From Opitutaceae bacterium (GTDB lineage: Bacteria; Verrucomicrobiota; Verrucomicrobiia; Opitutales; Opitutaceae): 64,000 nucleotides of DNA. Both the position numbers and the translations under genes were made by a program. The stretch lies in assembly GCA_028280945.1 (NCBI GenBank), contig JANQKV010000014.1, forward strand, positions 103,691 through 167,690. The letters are read 5' to 3'. Each line of letters starts with the position of its first letter. Positions within the stretch are counted from its first letter, which is position 1. This document shows positions 53,821 through 62,565 of this stretch, piece by piece. The notes beneath the pieces were generated by a model that made no database searches, had not been told where the DNA came from, and saw only the letters and a program-made list of their open reading frames with translations.

Positions 53821-54678
53821 TCACGTCTGACAGCAGGCGCGGCCAGAGTTTTTAAATTCCCCCACGGTCATACCGTAGGCTTTTTTGAATGCCTTGGCCA
53901 GGTGGCTGCTGTCCGTAAAGCCGAGCTGGTAGGCAATCTCTTTTAACGACAGGCCTGAATGAAGCACCTTGGTCTCCACCAGCCGCAATTTCGACTTGAG
54001 CACGTAGTCCTTCAAACTCACGCCCGCCTGCTTTTTGAAATACTCTGAAAAGTAGGTCGCCGATATGTTAAAGCGATTCGCCAGGTGCGCCGCCCGCAGT
54101 TTGGTTTTCTCTCCGATGTTGGTATTGATGTAGCGCAGGATTTCCCCGAACCCCCGGTCGGCGGCGTTGCCCTGTTCCACGTAACGCCGCTCGATACTGC
54201 GGGCCAAAACATTCAGGATCGAGGCCACCACCCCGGAAATTACCCCCGCCGAGAAGTCGTCGGCGGAAAGATACTCCTGATGAACGGCCTTGATATTCGA
54301 TACGATGAAATCCCGCTCCCGATCGGAAGCAACGATGTCACCCGGCACCCTGTTGTAGTTGGCCAGGATATAAGCCATCTGGTCAAACCAGGCGTGGCCG
54401 TCGACCGGCCCATCACCATTCACAAAAAGATGATCGGTGAACCGAACGAAATAGAACCGGGAGGCTTCCTCGATGCGGAACGAGTGGCAGTCGAGCGGGG
54501 GCAGTAAAAAGATGTTTCCCGCTCGGTAAGCGAACTCGTGCTCGTTGATGCACTGAAAACCCGCACCGCTCTCCACGTAGACAATTTCGAAGAAACTATG
54601 GGTGTGCGGTCGGCGGTCCCAGACGGTCAATTCCTCCACCTGCACTTCAAAAATCCTGTTCGCGGATTCGACGATCAT
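53821..54678 (-). CDS. AraC-family transcriptional regulator with cupin domain
   Basis: A 285-residue regulator. The N-terminal part is a cupin-type ligand domain ([20 protein letters not shown], then [15 protein letters not shown]), and residues about 185-280 carry the two AraC helix-turn-helix units ([20 protein letters not shown] and [20 protein letters not shown]). It is divergent from the DUF1330/luciferase-like/SDR genes across 210 bp that contain a long imperfect palindrome at 54710-54738, so it probably controls that set in response to a small molecule, by the usual habit of the family. Confidence 0.92.
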   Translation of the reverse strand: MIVESANRIFEVQVEELTVWDRRPHTHSFFEIVYVESGAGFQCINEHEFAYRAGNIFLLPPLDCHSFRIEEASRFYFVRFTDHLFVNGDGPVDGHAWFDQMAYILANYNRVPGDIVASDRERDFIVSNIKAVHQEYLSADDFSAGVISGVVASILNVLARSIERRYVEQGNAADRGFGEILRYINTNIGEKTKLRAAHLANRFNISATYFSEYFKKQAGVSLKDYVLKSKLRLVETKVLHSGLSLKEIAYQLGFTDSSHLAKAFKKAYGMTVGEFKNSGRACCQT

Positions 54679-54709
54679 GGTATTTTAATGAGTCTCAATA
54701 AGTAATGTG

Positions 54710-54738
54710 ATGGCCAAATAGCTCAATTGAGAGGCCAT
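54710..54738. promoter_or_regulatory. Nested inverted repeat in the divergent AraC spacer
   Basis: ATGGCC (54710-54715) and GGCCAT (54733-54738) flank a perfect inner palindrome CTCAATTGAG (54722-54731). It sits 32-60 bases upstream of the regulator start on one side and 150 bases from DUF1330 on the other. A symmetric operator is plausible; AraC proteins more often use direct repeats, so another regulator could bind here. Confidence 0.4.
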
Positions 54739-54888
54739 ATAGCAATCCACAAGGCATTTTGAGGTCTCATTTCCTCAAAAAAATACCACTATATCCCATT
54801 TTTATACAAGGGAGCGAGATTGCGGCAGGCCTGAAAATGACAGAGGGTGTCGACCGACAATTCCCCCCATTCTCAACCCAATATCGTC

Positions 54889-55191
54889 ATGTCATACTAC
54901 TCTGTTCTCGCTGTTACCCCCACCACCCAGGACTGGATTCCCGACTACATTGGTCCCGCCAATGCCCTGGTCGCCCAGCATGGCGGCAGGTATCTCGCCC
55001 GGACCGCCAGCCACGAACGTCTCGAAGGTGAAGGAGAGGATGCTACTCTGCGCATCATCATCGAATGGCCCTCAAAAGACGCCGCCACCGCCTTCATGGC
55101 CGATCCGGCATACGCACCTCATCTTGAAGCCCGCACCAAGGGCTCGGTGAGCCACCACTTCCTCATCGAAGCCAAGGACGACTTGGCCTGA
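54889..55191 (+). CDS. DUF1330 family protein
   Basis: A 100-residue small alpha/beta dimeric-barrel protein of the DUF1330 type: TQDWIPDYIGPANALVAQHG with GGRYLAR, and the second half IIIEWPSKDAATAFMADPAY, exactly as in the family. I begin it at ATG 54889 (MSYYSVLAVT). Biochemical role is unknown; relatives often accompany oxidoreductases. It precedes a luciferase-type enzyme by 13 bp and an SDR, forming a likely three-gene operon. Confidence 0.88.
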   Translation: MSYYSVLAVTPTTQDWIPDYIGPANALVAQHGGRYLARTASHERLEGEGEDATLRIIIEWPSKDAATAFMADPAYAPHLEARTKGSVSHHFLIEAKDDLA

Positions 55192-55204
55192 TTGGAGTCC
55201 TGCC

Positions 55205-56170
55205 ATGCTCGCCCCCTCCTCTGCGGCCACGTTCCAGCCCATCAACCCGGGGTATAATTCAGTGTTTCAACCCAACCGGTTGAGCATCGGACTGGTCGTG
55301 CCGATCGAATCGTATCCGCACGATCCGGTGCCATCAATGGAGCGACACCTGGAGCGAGCCCGACTTGCCGAGAAGCTCGGGTTTTCCGCCCTTTGGCTGC
55401 GGGATGTGCCGTTCAACGTGCCCTCCTTTGGTGACGCCGGACAGTTGTTTGATCCCTTCGTCTATCTGGGAATGTTGGCCGGCACGACCGAGCACATTGC
55501 GCTGGGTGTCGCGAGCATCATCCTGCCCTTGCGGCATCCGGCCCACGTGGCCAAGGCCGCGGCCAGCGCCGATGCACTTTCCGGCGGACGTGTCATTCTC
55601 GGCATCGCATCCGGTGACCGACCCGACGAGTTCCCGGCTCTCAACCTGGGCTACGAGGATCGAGGGAGCCGCTTTCGAGACAGCTACGACTACATCCGAA
55701 AGATATCCGCGCCCCACCCCACATTTGCCAATCGTTTCGGACGCATCGGGCACGGCCTGGATCTGCTGCCCAAACCCACCGGTGGCAGGTTGCCGTTGTT
55801 GATCACCGGTGGCAGCCAACAAAGCCCGGAGTGGATCGCCGAAAACGGTGACGGTTGGATGATGTATCCGCGCAATGCGGCCACCCAAGCCCAGCTCATC
55901 CGCAACTGGCGCGGCCGCATCGCCGATGCGGGTCGACCTGATCAACCCGTCATGCAAGCCTTGCACATCGACCTCGCGGCCGACTCATCGGCGGTTCCCC
56001 GACCGATCCATCTGGGCTACCACCTCGGTATCGACCACCTGCGCGATTACCTGCACGACCGCCGGGAAATTGGGGTCAACCATGTGGCGATCAACCTGCG
56101 GTTCAATCAGGCGGATATCGAGGACACGCTTCAACGGCTCTCCGACGAGATTTTGCCCGAGTTCAACTGA
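55205..56170 (+). CDS. Luciferase-like (LLM) flavin-dependent oxidoreductase, BA3436-like
   Basis: A 321-residue TIM-barrel flavoenzyme of the bacterial luciferase-like group, which uses reduced flavin and oxygen. Hallmarks: LSIGLVVPIESYPHDP, LAEKLGFSALWLRDVPFNVP, the middle LGVASIILPLRHPAHVAKAA and GGRVILGIASGDRPDEFPA. These closely resemble the BA3436 subfamily. The substrate is unknown. Start ATG 55205 lies 13 bp after DUF1330, and the SDR follows 13 bp later, so the three are probably co-transcribed under the divergent AraC regulator. Confidence 0.9.
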   Translation: MLAPSSAATFQPINPGYNSVFQPNRLSIGLVVPIESYPHDPVPSMERHLERARLAEKLGFSALWLRDVPFNVPSFGDAGQLFDPFVYLGMLAGTTEHIALGVASIILPLRHPAHVAKAAASADALSGGRVILGIASGDRPDEFPALNLGYEDRGSRFRDSYDYIRKISAPHPTFANRFGRIGHGLDLLPKPTGGRLPLLITGGSQQSPEWIAENGDGWMMYPRNAATQAQLIRNWRGRIADAGRPDQPVMQALHIDLAADSSAVPRPIHLGYHLGIDHLRDYLHDRREIGVNHVAINLRFNQADIEDTLQRLSDEILPEFN

Positions 56171-56183
56171 TCCGACCTTCCCC

Positions 56184-57027
56184 ATGAGCAAAACGATACT
56201 CATCACCGGCGCGACCGACGGACTCGGCCGGGCCACCGCTGCAGAACTGGTTGCTGCGGGACATCGTGTCCTGCTCCACGGCCGCAGTCCCGCCAAACTG
56301 GCCGACCTCGCAGGGACATTCGCCGAGTCCGGCCACGAAGGGAGCATCGAAACCTATCAAGCCGACCTGTCGGTCCTGACGGAGGTCACAAACCTGGCCG
56401 CCTCGATTGCCCAACGCCATCAGAACCTCGATGTCTTGATCAACAACGCGGGGGTCCTCCGCACCGGGGTGCCCACCACGGCCGATGGACTCGATGTCCG
56501 TTTTGTTGTCAATTCGGTTGCTCCGTTCCATCTCACTCAAAGCCTGCGCCCGCTGCTGGGCAGCGGGTCAAGGGTGGTCAATCTCTCCTCCGCTGCCCAA
56601 GCGCCGGTGAATCTTCAAGCCCTGGCGGGCGAAGTGCGGCTGGACGAGATGGAGGCCTACGCCCAAAGCAAACTCGCACTCACCATGTGGACGCGTCATG
56701 TGGCCGAAGAACGCGGAAGAGGGGCCCGAGGTGTATGCCGTAAATCCGGGATCATTTTTGGCCACAAAAATGGTGAAGGAAGGTTTTGGCATGGCTGGCC
56801 ATGATATTGGCAAAGGAGTGGATGTAGTGCTGCGAGCCAGCACTTCCACCGAATTTGCCGGCATGTCCGGCAAGTATTTCGACAACGACTCCGGGGGCTT
56901 TTCGCATCCGCATCCGGATGCCTTGAACTCCAAAAAATGCCGGGCGGTGGTCCAGTCGATTAAAACGATTCTGGCGCAGCTTGGAACCCGGCCCTCGAAT
57001 CCGGGTTCCCGTGGCCCGGGCGGCTAG
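56184..57027 (+). pseudogene. Short-chain dehydrogenase/reductase with a frameshift
   Basis: ATG 56184 opens an SDR: the NAD(P)-binding TGATDGLGRATA, then NNAGVL, the catalytic-area Ser in NLSSAAQAP and YAQSKLAL (Tyr-x-x-x-Lys). Near 56712-56725 the reading frame shifts by one extra base: the remainder (PEVYAVNPGSFLATKMV, then a normal SDR C-terminus ending at TAG 57025) is in the next frame. The first frame runs on to a stop at 56804. If the base is real the enzyme loses its C-terminal third; a sequencing or assembly error is equally possible because the downstream frame is otherwise intact. Third gene of the set with DUF1330 and LLM. Confidence 0.8.
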
Positions 57028-57186
57028 ATCATTCCTTTCACCCGCGCGATCCAGCGGGTGTTCATGCTCTTCGCGTCGGCGTCCCGCATGCCGTAGCCGA
57101 CCAGCCATGCGTCGCCCTCGTAGGTAAAACCGGTCAGGTCCGGCGCGGTCACGGCGTCGTCGCGCAGACGGTGCATCATCGTGACC
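57024..57186 (-). pseudogene. C-terminal remnant of a phosphoribosyltransferase-like gene
   Basis: On the minus strand a frame reads MMHRLRDDAVTAPDLTGF, then TYEGDAWLVGYGMRDADAKS and NTRWIARVKGMI with stop at 57024-57026, overlapping the SDR stop. The WLVGYGMR...R pattern resembles the C-terminus of hypoxanthine phosphoribosyltransferases. The catalytic part is missing because the upstream sequence is unrelated, so I read it as a remnant. Confidence 0.5.
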
Positions 57187-57305
57187 GATCACTCGCCGCC
57201 GAGCGCCAAGGATTTGAACCGCCCTGGAACCGCTGGAATCGGTTTCGCACCCTTGCCGCCCTGCTGAGCGTAGCGGTGTTGTTAGTTGTTCTCGTGCGCC
57301 GGTGA
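57183..57305 (+). pseudogene. C-terminal remnant of a membrane protein (DUF1772-like)
   Basis: A plus-strand frame reads AERQGFEPPWNRWNRFRTLA followed by a hydrophobic helix and LVVLVRR before a TGA at 57303. The Phe-Glu-x-Pro-Trp-x-x-Trp pattern followed by a helix recalls the end of DUF1772-type proteins. No start or N-terminal part is present. Its last 24 bases overlap the convergent nucleoside-hydrolase gene. Confidence 0.35.
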
Positions 57306-58316
57306 ATGCCGCGGAGAACGGGCGATCAGGGCATTTAAATAGTCGGCAAATGATTCCCGCACGCCGATTTTCTCCTCAACCATGTACTGATTGGTCCATT
57401 GCTCGCCATCGCGCCAGCGACAGCCCTTGTCTGGCTCAAAGTCCAACTGCCCAAGCCGGGGCATACTGAGAAAATCCCCTTCCTCCTTAACCGCATAATA
57501 CACCGCCGCCAGATCCCAACTCGGCCGCTGGTCGTCAAGGGTGCGTTGCCCGTGCCACCACAGCCAATCGCGGTAGGCCGTGCGCAGGATGTTGCCCGGC
57601 GGGGTATCCTGAAGGCTGCCGCCCGTCATCACTTCCGAACCCGCGTCGATGAAAAACATCGGGACCGGCAGATGATCCAAAAGATGATCGGTGTAACCCG
57701 CGGTGCCGTTGCGAAAGAAGTTCCAGTCCTGCGTCCAACGCCCCTCCGGGTTGCTCGATCGCAATGCTCCCAGGGCCACCCAGCGGCTGACCTTCTGTTG
57801 GATCAACTCAGCGCCGGTCAACGGTGAGATTTCATCCGGCTCCGAGACCAGCAAGTCATGCAACGCCTTGGTGTGACCGACCGTGATATAAACCACCCTG
57901 CCCTCCTCCGCCGCCAATACCCGACGCAACATGCGCACCTGCTCCTCCGCGTCATGGTTGTGCACGATCCGGTTGCCAAACGCCGCTTGGTCCCGGGCCA
58001 GTTTCTCCGCACTCATCTTGTCCACGGGATCGCCGAAGGTCAGGTCGTGGCAGGCTCCCACGGGAATGTCCGCCCGGCCGTAGTAGACATTGATCGCGTC
58101 GATGATGCCGGCGCCATACGGCACCTTGCCGGAGCTGAAGACGCATCCCGCAATCTCGACCAATCTCTCGTCGGCATACGCATGCAGCAGCGCCAACGCC
58201 CCCACATCGTCACAATCCGATCCCATGTCGGAATCAAAGATTACCCGCGGCCGGTCCCCCGCCACCCTGAGTAGAAGCAACAGGTTGAGAAACACTGCCA
58301 AAGTCATTCGAGCCAT
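57282..58316 (-). CDS. Secreted nucleoside-hydrolase-like protein
   Basis: A 344-residue protein of the inosine-uridine nucleoside N-ribohydrolase family, which cleaves nucleosides to base and ribose. A signal peptide (LAVFLNLLLLLRVAG) is followed by the calcium-site motif DSDMGSDCDD at residues 28-37, and the middle has VYITVGHTKALHDLL. The C-terminal half (FFRNGTAGYTDHLLDHLPVP) follows the secreted subgroup found in Bacteroidetes and Verrucomicrobia. It should act in the periplasm or outside on salvage substrates. Single gene, convergent with the remnants at its 3' end. Confidence 0.88.
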   Translation of the reverse strand: MARMTLAVFLNLLLLLRVAGDRPRVIFDSDMGSDCDDVGALALLHAYADERLVEIAGCVFSSGKVPYGAGIIDAINVYYGRADIPVGACHDLTFGDPVDKMSAEKLARDQAAFGNRIVHNHDAEEQVRMLRRVLAAEEGRVVYITVGHTKALHDLLVSEPDEISPLTGAELIQQKVSRWVALGALRSSNPEGRWTQDWNFFRNGTAGYTDHLLDHLPVPMFFIDAGSEVMTGGSLQDTPPGNILRTAYRDWLWWHGQRTLDDQRPSWDLAAVYYAVKEEGDFLSMPRLGQLDFEPDKGCRWRDGEQWTNQYMVEEKIGVRESFADYLNALIARSPRHSPAHENN

Positions 58317-58459
58317 CGGGAGGCGACAATAGGGTTTGGTCAGGTAAACGCCATCGAAGATTCAACAGCGTGCCAGGTGACAGTCTCACCCCCGCGAGGC
58401 ATTGTCTGAATTTGGGTTCGCGGGCGACGGCTCTCTGTCGCTGTCACGCGGGCTCACCT

Positions 58460-59398
58460 TCAGTTGATCTCTTCGGTTTTTGACTCCCCGGGAGGCAACG
58501 GAATCCGGATTTCGACGGTGGTTCCACTCGGGAACTCCGTGCGCGAGTCGATCCACATTCGGCCGCCAAAGAAGTGGGTGAAATACACGGCCTTGGTGAG
58601 GCCGAAGCCGCCTCCCATCGTCCGCCGGTCGCGCACATTCGATCCCCGCTGGCCGAATTTCACCACCTCGGTGACTTCATCCTCGGGAATGCCACAGCCA
58701 TTGTCCTCCACCACGAGGCGGAGTTCGGTTTCGCTCTGGTGAATGCCACCGGTGATCTCGCCGCCGGGTGAGGTGTATTTGCGGGCGTTGGCCAACAGGT
58801 CGCGAAACACATCCTGAAAAACGGGAGGCATGTGGATGACCGAGTCCCGCGCACTTGTGACATTAAATTGGATCAGGTATCCGCCGTCCTCCCTTTGCGC
58901 AATGTTGTGCACGATGTGGTAGGCCCCCTTGGCGTTGCGTTCGATGGCGGCGAAGATCTGGCGGTAGTTGTTTTTAAGCCGCTCGACGTCGAGGTCGATC
59001 CAGCGGTCGGGCGCCCGCGCCCGATCCAGGTATTCGACCGCCCGGATCTGTAGCACGGCGAGAATGGACTGCACGTTTTTGCGGGCGGCCTCGATGGTAG
59101 GGTCGGGTTTGGCCAGTGAGTCCACAATCGCGTCCATCCCGGCCAGAAAGCGCATCGCGAAACCGTCGTGGGTGGCCAACTTCTCGATTCCGCGTTCGCG
59201 TTCACTCAGGGCGTCGCTGAGTTCCCACAACAGGTTCATAAGGGCCTGGGTTTCATCGGATTCACCCAGGTGCTGTTCGATCTGAATCACCTCGAGTTGC
59301 AGCACGTTGAGGGTGTTCACCACGCTGTGCATGTCGATGAAAGTCACGTCCTTCTCCGGCAGGGCGGCCAACAGCGGGATTTCGATCATGCACGTCAT
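58460..59398 (-). CDS. Orphan soluble histidine kinase
   Basis: A 312-residue cytoplasmic kinase with no membrane helix and no adjacent response regulator. Start at ATG 59398 (MTCMIEIPLL), with 59389 as alternative. A probable phosphoacceptor is in DMHSVVNTLNVLQLEVIQIE. The ATPase domain is clear: N box FRDLLANARKYTSPGG, G1 VVEDNGCGIPEDE and G2 GGGFGLTKAVYFTHFFGG. The input region between about residues 45 and 190 is helical and unrecognised. Signalling partner is presumably encoded elsewhere. Confidence 0.85.
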   Translation of the reverse strand: MTCMIEIPLLAALPEKDVTFIDMHSVVNTLNVLQLEVIQIEQHLGESDETQALMNLLWELSDALSERERGIEKLATHDGFAMRFLAGMDAIVDSLAKPDPTIEAARKNVQSILAVLQIRAVEYLDRARAPDRWIDLDVERLKNNYRQIFAAIERNAKGAYHIVHNIAQREDGGYLIQFNVTSARDSVIHMPPVFQDVFRDLLANARKYTSPGGEITGGIHQSETELRLVVEDNGCGIPEDEVTEVVKFGQRGSNVRDRRTMGGGFGLTKAVYFTHFFGGRMWIDSRTEFPSGTTVEIRIPLPPGESKTEEIN

Positions 59399-59571
59399 TC
59401 TAACAGGGTATCGGATCGCCACGAATATTATTGAGAGATCGAGAGATGAAATTTGCTCATGCATTGAGCAGTCGTGGAATCACCACTTCGGATTCCGCTT
59501 CCCGAGGAAGGACTCGCCCTGCCCGCCCTGACTGCCAGGATGGCCTCAATCGCGCATCACGTCCTGACTCG

Positions 59572-59790
59572 ATGACGACCTTGGAATTCAACCTGTATCT
59601 CTCCGTGGACGAGGTCCTCCGCTATTACCGGGGCGAAGCCCGCACGGTGGTCGCAACCCTCGACGACGGTCGCACGGTCCAGTTTCCCGCTTCGGCGCTT
59701 CCCCGCATCGTAACCGAAAATGGGGTGCAGGGCCGTTTCCAATTGGTCTTCGATGCCAACCACAAATTCCAGAGTCTTCGGCGCCTGTAA
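59572..59790 (+). CDS. DUF2835 family protein
   Basis: A 72-residue protein with the DUF2835 pattern: MTTLEFNLYLSVDEVLRYYR, then GRTVQFPASALPRIVTENGV and GRFQLVFDANHKFQSL. Short beta-rich proteins of this family are of unknown function and known mainly from gamma-proteobacteria. ATG 59572 gives the family length. It precedes the GDSL hydrolase by 18 bp and is likely co-transcribed with it and the transporter. Confidence 0.82.
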   Translation: MTTLEFNLYLSVDEVLRYYRGEARTVVATLDDGRTVQFPASALPRIVTENGVQGRFQLVFDANHKFQSLRRL

Positions 59791-59808
59791 GGGCGCCCGT
59801 TTCCCGGA

Positions 59809-60414
59809 ATGAAGGTTTACGTCCTCGGCGACAGCATTTCGGTGCATTACGGCCCGTTCCTCCGGCATGAGCTGGCCGGCTTCGCCGACTATGCGCGGAA
59901 AGGCGGTCCCGATGCGGCCGACACGGATTGGGAAAACCCCGCCGAAGCCAATGGGGGAGACTCCCGGCTCGTGAGAGTTTTTCTGACTGAAAATCTGACG
60001 GCGATCAAAGCTGACGTTCTGTTGCTCAACTGCGGACTGCATGACCTCCGCGTTGATCGCGAGACCGGCGCCTACCAAGTGTCACCGGCCAACTACCAAG
60101 CGAACCTGGAAACCGTGATTCCCATGATTGCCCAACACGGCATTCGCCCGATCTGGATCACGACCACCCCTGTCGTTGATGCCAACCACAACCGGTTTGA
60201 CCTGCCTTATCGGCGTTTCTCAAAGGATGTCATCACCTACAATCAAATCGCCGACAACGTGATGAAATCGCACGGCGTTTCGATCATCGACCTCTTCGCC
60301 TTCACCCGGGAACTTGGACCCGACATCTATCTGGACCATGTCCACCACCCCGACCCCGTGCGCGCCCAACAAGCCAAGTTTATCGCCGCTAGACTGAAGG
60401 CACATTTGCACTGA
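59809..60414 (+). CDS. SGNH/GDSL-family hydrolase
   Basis: A 201-residue esterase-type hydrolase. Block I is VLGDSISVHYG (nucleophile Ser of GDS), block III is NCGLHDL and the C-terminal Asp-x-x-His is DHVHHP. No signal peptide, so probably cytoplasmic. The substrate is not evident; relatives act on esters of sugars or lipids. It sits between DUF2835 (18 bp) and an Nramp-like transporter (5 bp) on the plus strand, suggesting one transcript. Confidence 0.88.
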   Translation: MKVYVLGDSISVHYGPFLRHELAGFADYARKGGPDAADTDWENPAEANGGDSRLVRVFLTENLTAIKADVLLLNCGLHDLRVDRETGAYQVSPANYQANLETVIPMIAQHGIRPIWITTTPVVDANHNRFDLPYRRFSKDVITYNQIADNVMKSHGVSIIDLFAFTRELGPDIYLDHVHHPDPVRAQQAKFIAARLKAHLH

Positions 60415-60419
60415 ACCTC

Positions 60420-61739
60420 ATGCCCACCCCTTCCGGTACCCCTCCCCCCACCTCGCTTCTTAAGTCCCTGCGCTACATCGGACCGGGGTTGATCCTGACC
60501 GCGGGAATCGTCGGCACGGGGGAACTTGTCGTCACTCCCGCGGTGGCGGCCGAATACGGTTTCATGCTGCTGTGGCTCATTATCCTGGGCTGCCTCATCA
60601 AGGTGTTTGTCCAGGTGGAGTTGGGCCGATACGCGGTCGCCACCGGCACGCCCACCCTGGAGATGATGGATGCCGTGCCGGGGCCGCGCTGGCGGGTGGG
60701 CTGGATGGTGTGGGTGTTTGTTCCCGTCTACCTGGCCATGATTTCGGTGCTGGGCGGCATGCTTGGCGGGATGGCGCAAATCTTCTCCATGGCCGGACTG
60801 CCCCTTTCCCCACCCGTCACCGCAATCATCATGGGGGCTTCGCTTTCATTGCTGTTGGGCGTGGGACGATATTCGTTGATCGAGCGGCTTTGTGTCGGAT
60901 TGGTCATTCTGTTTACCGCTTCGACCGCGTTTGCCTTGGTGGCCCTGCAGTTCACCGACTGGCAAGTGACGACAGCCGATATCGCGGCGGGACTGCGGTT
61001 CGACCTGCCGGAAAACTTCGGTGTCGCATTTGCCGCCCTGGGCTTGATCGGCGTGGGAGCCGCCGAGCTGATCTACTACCCGTATTGGTGTTTGGAAAAA
61101 GGCTACGCGGCGAGGGTGGGAGCCAAGGACCCGGGTTGGCTGGAGCGGGTTCGCGGATGGATGCGGGTGATGCAGGTCGATGCCTTTGCGTCGCTGGTCG
61201 TCTACACCTCGGCCACCGTGGTGTTTTTCCTCCTGGGTGCGGCAGTCCTGCATCGTCAAGGCCTGCAGCTCGCCAATTCGGACATGGTGCCGACGCTGGC
61301 CAACATGTATCTGGAGAGTTTTGGCCAGATCGGTTTTGTGGTGTTTTTGATCGGCGCATTTGCCACGCTGTATTCGACCGCCTTCGCCGCTTCAGCCGCC
61401 AACGCCCGCCTGTTGGCCAACCTCATGCCCATGATGGGATGGGGCTCAAAAACTGACCAGGATGCACAGGCCCGCCGCGTTCGCCGGCTTTGCTTTGCGC
61501 TGCCGATTTACGGGGTGATCGTCTACTTGATTTGGCCGCAGCCCCTGACGCTCATCCTGATCAACGGCGTCGGCCAGGCCCTGCTTTTGCCCTTCCTGGC
61601 CATTTGTGCGCTCTATCTGCGCTACCGTAAACTGCCGGCCGAACTTCGACCCGGTGGAGTCTGGACCGCCTGCCTGTGGGCGTCCGCTCTGGCGCTCACC
61701 AGTGCGGGACTGTGGCAGTTGTGGGACCGGCTTAACTAG
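60420..61739 (+). CDS. Nramp-family transporter of a divergent type
   Basis: A 439-residue, 11-helix membrane protein related to Nramp divalent-metal transporters. The start of helix 1 reads YIGPGLILTAGIVGTGELVV: the canonical DPGN metal-binding motif is replaced by GTGEL. Helix 6 likewise has LIGVGAAELIYYPYWCLEKG in place of the usual Met-Pro-His. Such sequences form a recognised side branch of the family with uncertain substrate. It overlaps the convergent PilZ gene by four bases. Confidence 0.85.
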   Translation: MPTPSGTPPPTSLLKSLRYIGPGLILTAGIVGTGELVVTPAVAAEYGFMLLWLIILGCLIKVFVQVELGRYAVATGTPTLEMMDAVPGPRWRVGWMVWVFVPVYLAMISVLGGMLGGMAQIFSMAGLPLSPPVTAIIMGASLSLLLGVGRYSLIERLCVGLVILFTASTAFALVALQFTDWQVTTADIAAGLRFDLPENFGVAFAALGLIGVGAAELIYYPYWCLEKGYAARVGAKDPGWLERVRGWMRVMQVDAFASLVVYTSATVVFFLLGAAVLHRQGLQLANSDMVPTLANMYLESFGQIGFVVFLIGAFATLYSTAFAASAANARLLANLMPMMGWGSKTDQDAQARRVRRLCFALPIYGVIVYLIWPQPLTLILINGVGQALLLPFLAICALYLRYRKLPAELRPGGVWTACLWASALALTSAGLWQLWDRLN

Positions 61740-62476
61740 GCCGCATAGCGCTGGAGAAATTCGCGCACGTCGGCCGGCACGGCGGGATTTAAATGCGGGA
61801 CGATCCAACGGAAGAGCCTGGTCACATCGGCGCTCACATCGTTGGCCTGCTGCAGGGTGGGAGCCGCGTAGCCAAAGGCCTGGGTGCCATCGTCGAGATA
61901 GATTTTAAGGTTCGGTGCGGCTGATCCGTTGCGCACGAAATACTGGCGCAGGTGCATCTCGAACCCTTGGATTTGGTCATCCTCCAGCGACCGCCACAGG
62001 GTCAGCGAAGAGGAGGCCGTCGAAAAATAACGCAACGCCAGCAAGCCCGGTTCGGTTTGTTTGACCATCGAGCCATCCACCTCCTTGAGCGAAGCCCCGA
62101 CCTCGATCGGCTCGAGCAGCTGCACCAGGTCTTGCCGGGCCTCAAATTTGTTTTTGGCGAAACGCAGTCCGAGTTGGGTCTCACCCTCGGTCAGATTCAC
62201 GTTGGCAATCGTCGCGACCAATTTGATCACCATGTCGTCAATGATCAGTCGCACCGTGCAACCCGCTTCCGGTGCCACCGCCCGGTCGCCGGTGAACGCC
62301 ACCCGCGCACCCGTGGTGGAGACATCGTGCAATCGCACCGGCAGTGCCGCAGGCCCCACCAACACCTCGGCCCGCAAAGGCGAATCCTCGGGGATCGTGA
62401 ATCGCTTGGCCAGGCGTTGTTCAGCTTGCTGGATCTGTCCGGGATCGACCTGCAGGATACGGCGAAAAAGCGGCAT
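61736..62476 (-). CDS. PilZ-domain protein
   Basis: A 246-residue protein with an N-terminal PilZ domain, the receptor of cyclic di-GMP: the RxxxR motif is seen in AEQRLAKRF and the second motif as HDVSTTGARV (Asp-x-Ser-x-x-Gly). The domain spans about residues 15-130; the C-terminal 110 residues are helical and not recognised (GFEMHLRQYFVRNGSAAP). It may link a c-di-GMP signal to surface attachment or polysaccharide, in keeping with the several sorted proteins, but no direct partner is visible. Confidence 0.88.
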   Translation of the reverse strand: MPLFRRILQVDPGQIQQAEQRLAKRFTIPEDSPLRAEVLVGPAALPVRLHDVSTTGARVAFTGDRAVAPEAGCTVRLIIDDMVIKLVATIANVNLTEGETQLGLRFAKNKFEARQDLVQLLEPIEVGASLKEVDGSMVKQTEPGLLALRYFSTASSSLTLWRSLEDDQIQGFEMHLRQYFVRNGSAAPNLKIYLDDGTQAFGYAAPTLQQANDVSADVTRLFRWIVPHLNPAVPADVREFLQRYAA

Positions 62477-62565
62477 GATTCAGGTTAAATAGACGCTTCG
62501 GGCGGACCGGGCGCAATTGGGGAAACTGCGTAGCGCGGCGAGTTTCGCCGAGGTCGGAACATCGC

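Noticed and set aside
53582..53824. Minus-strand frames between dps and the AraC gene
   Set aside because: Two overlapping frames read partly protein-like (GALNMASLTMDRRWTSQPG) but lack start context and any family match.
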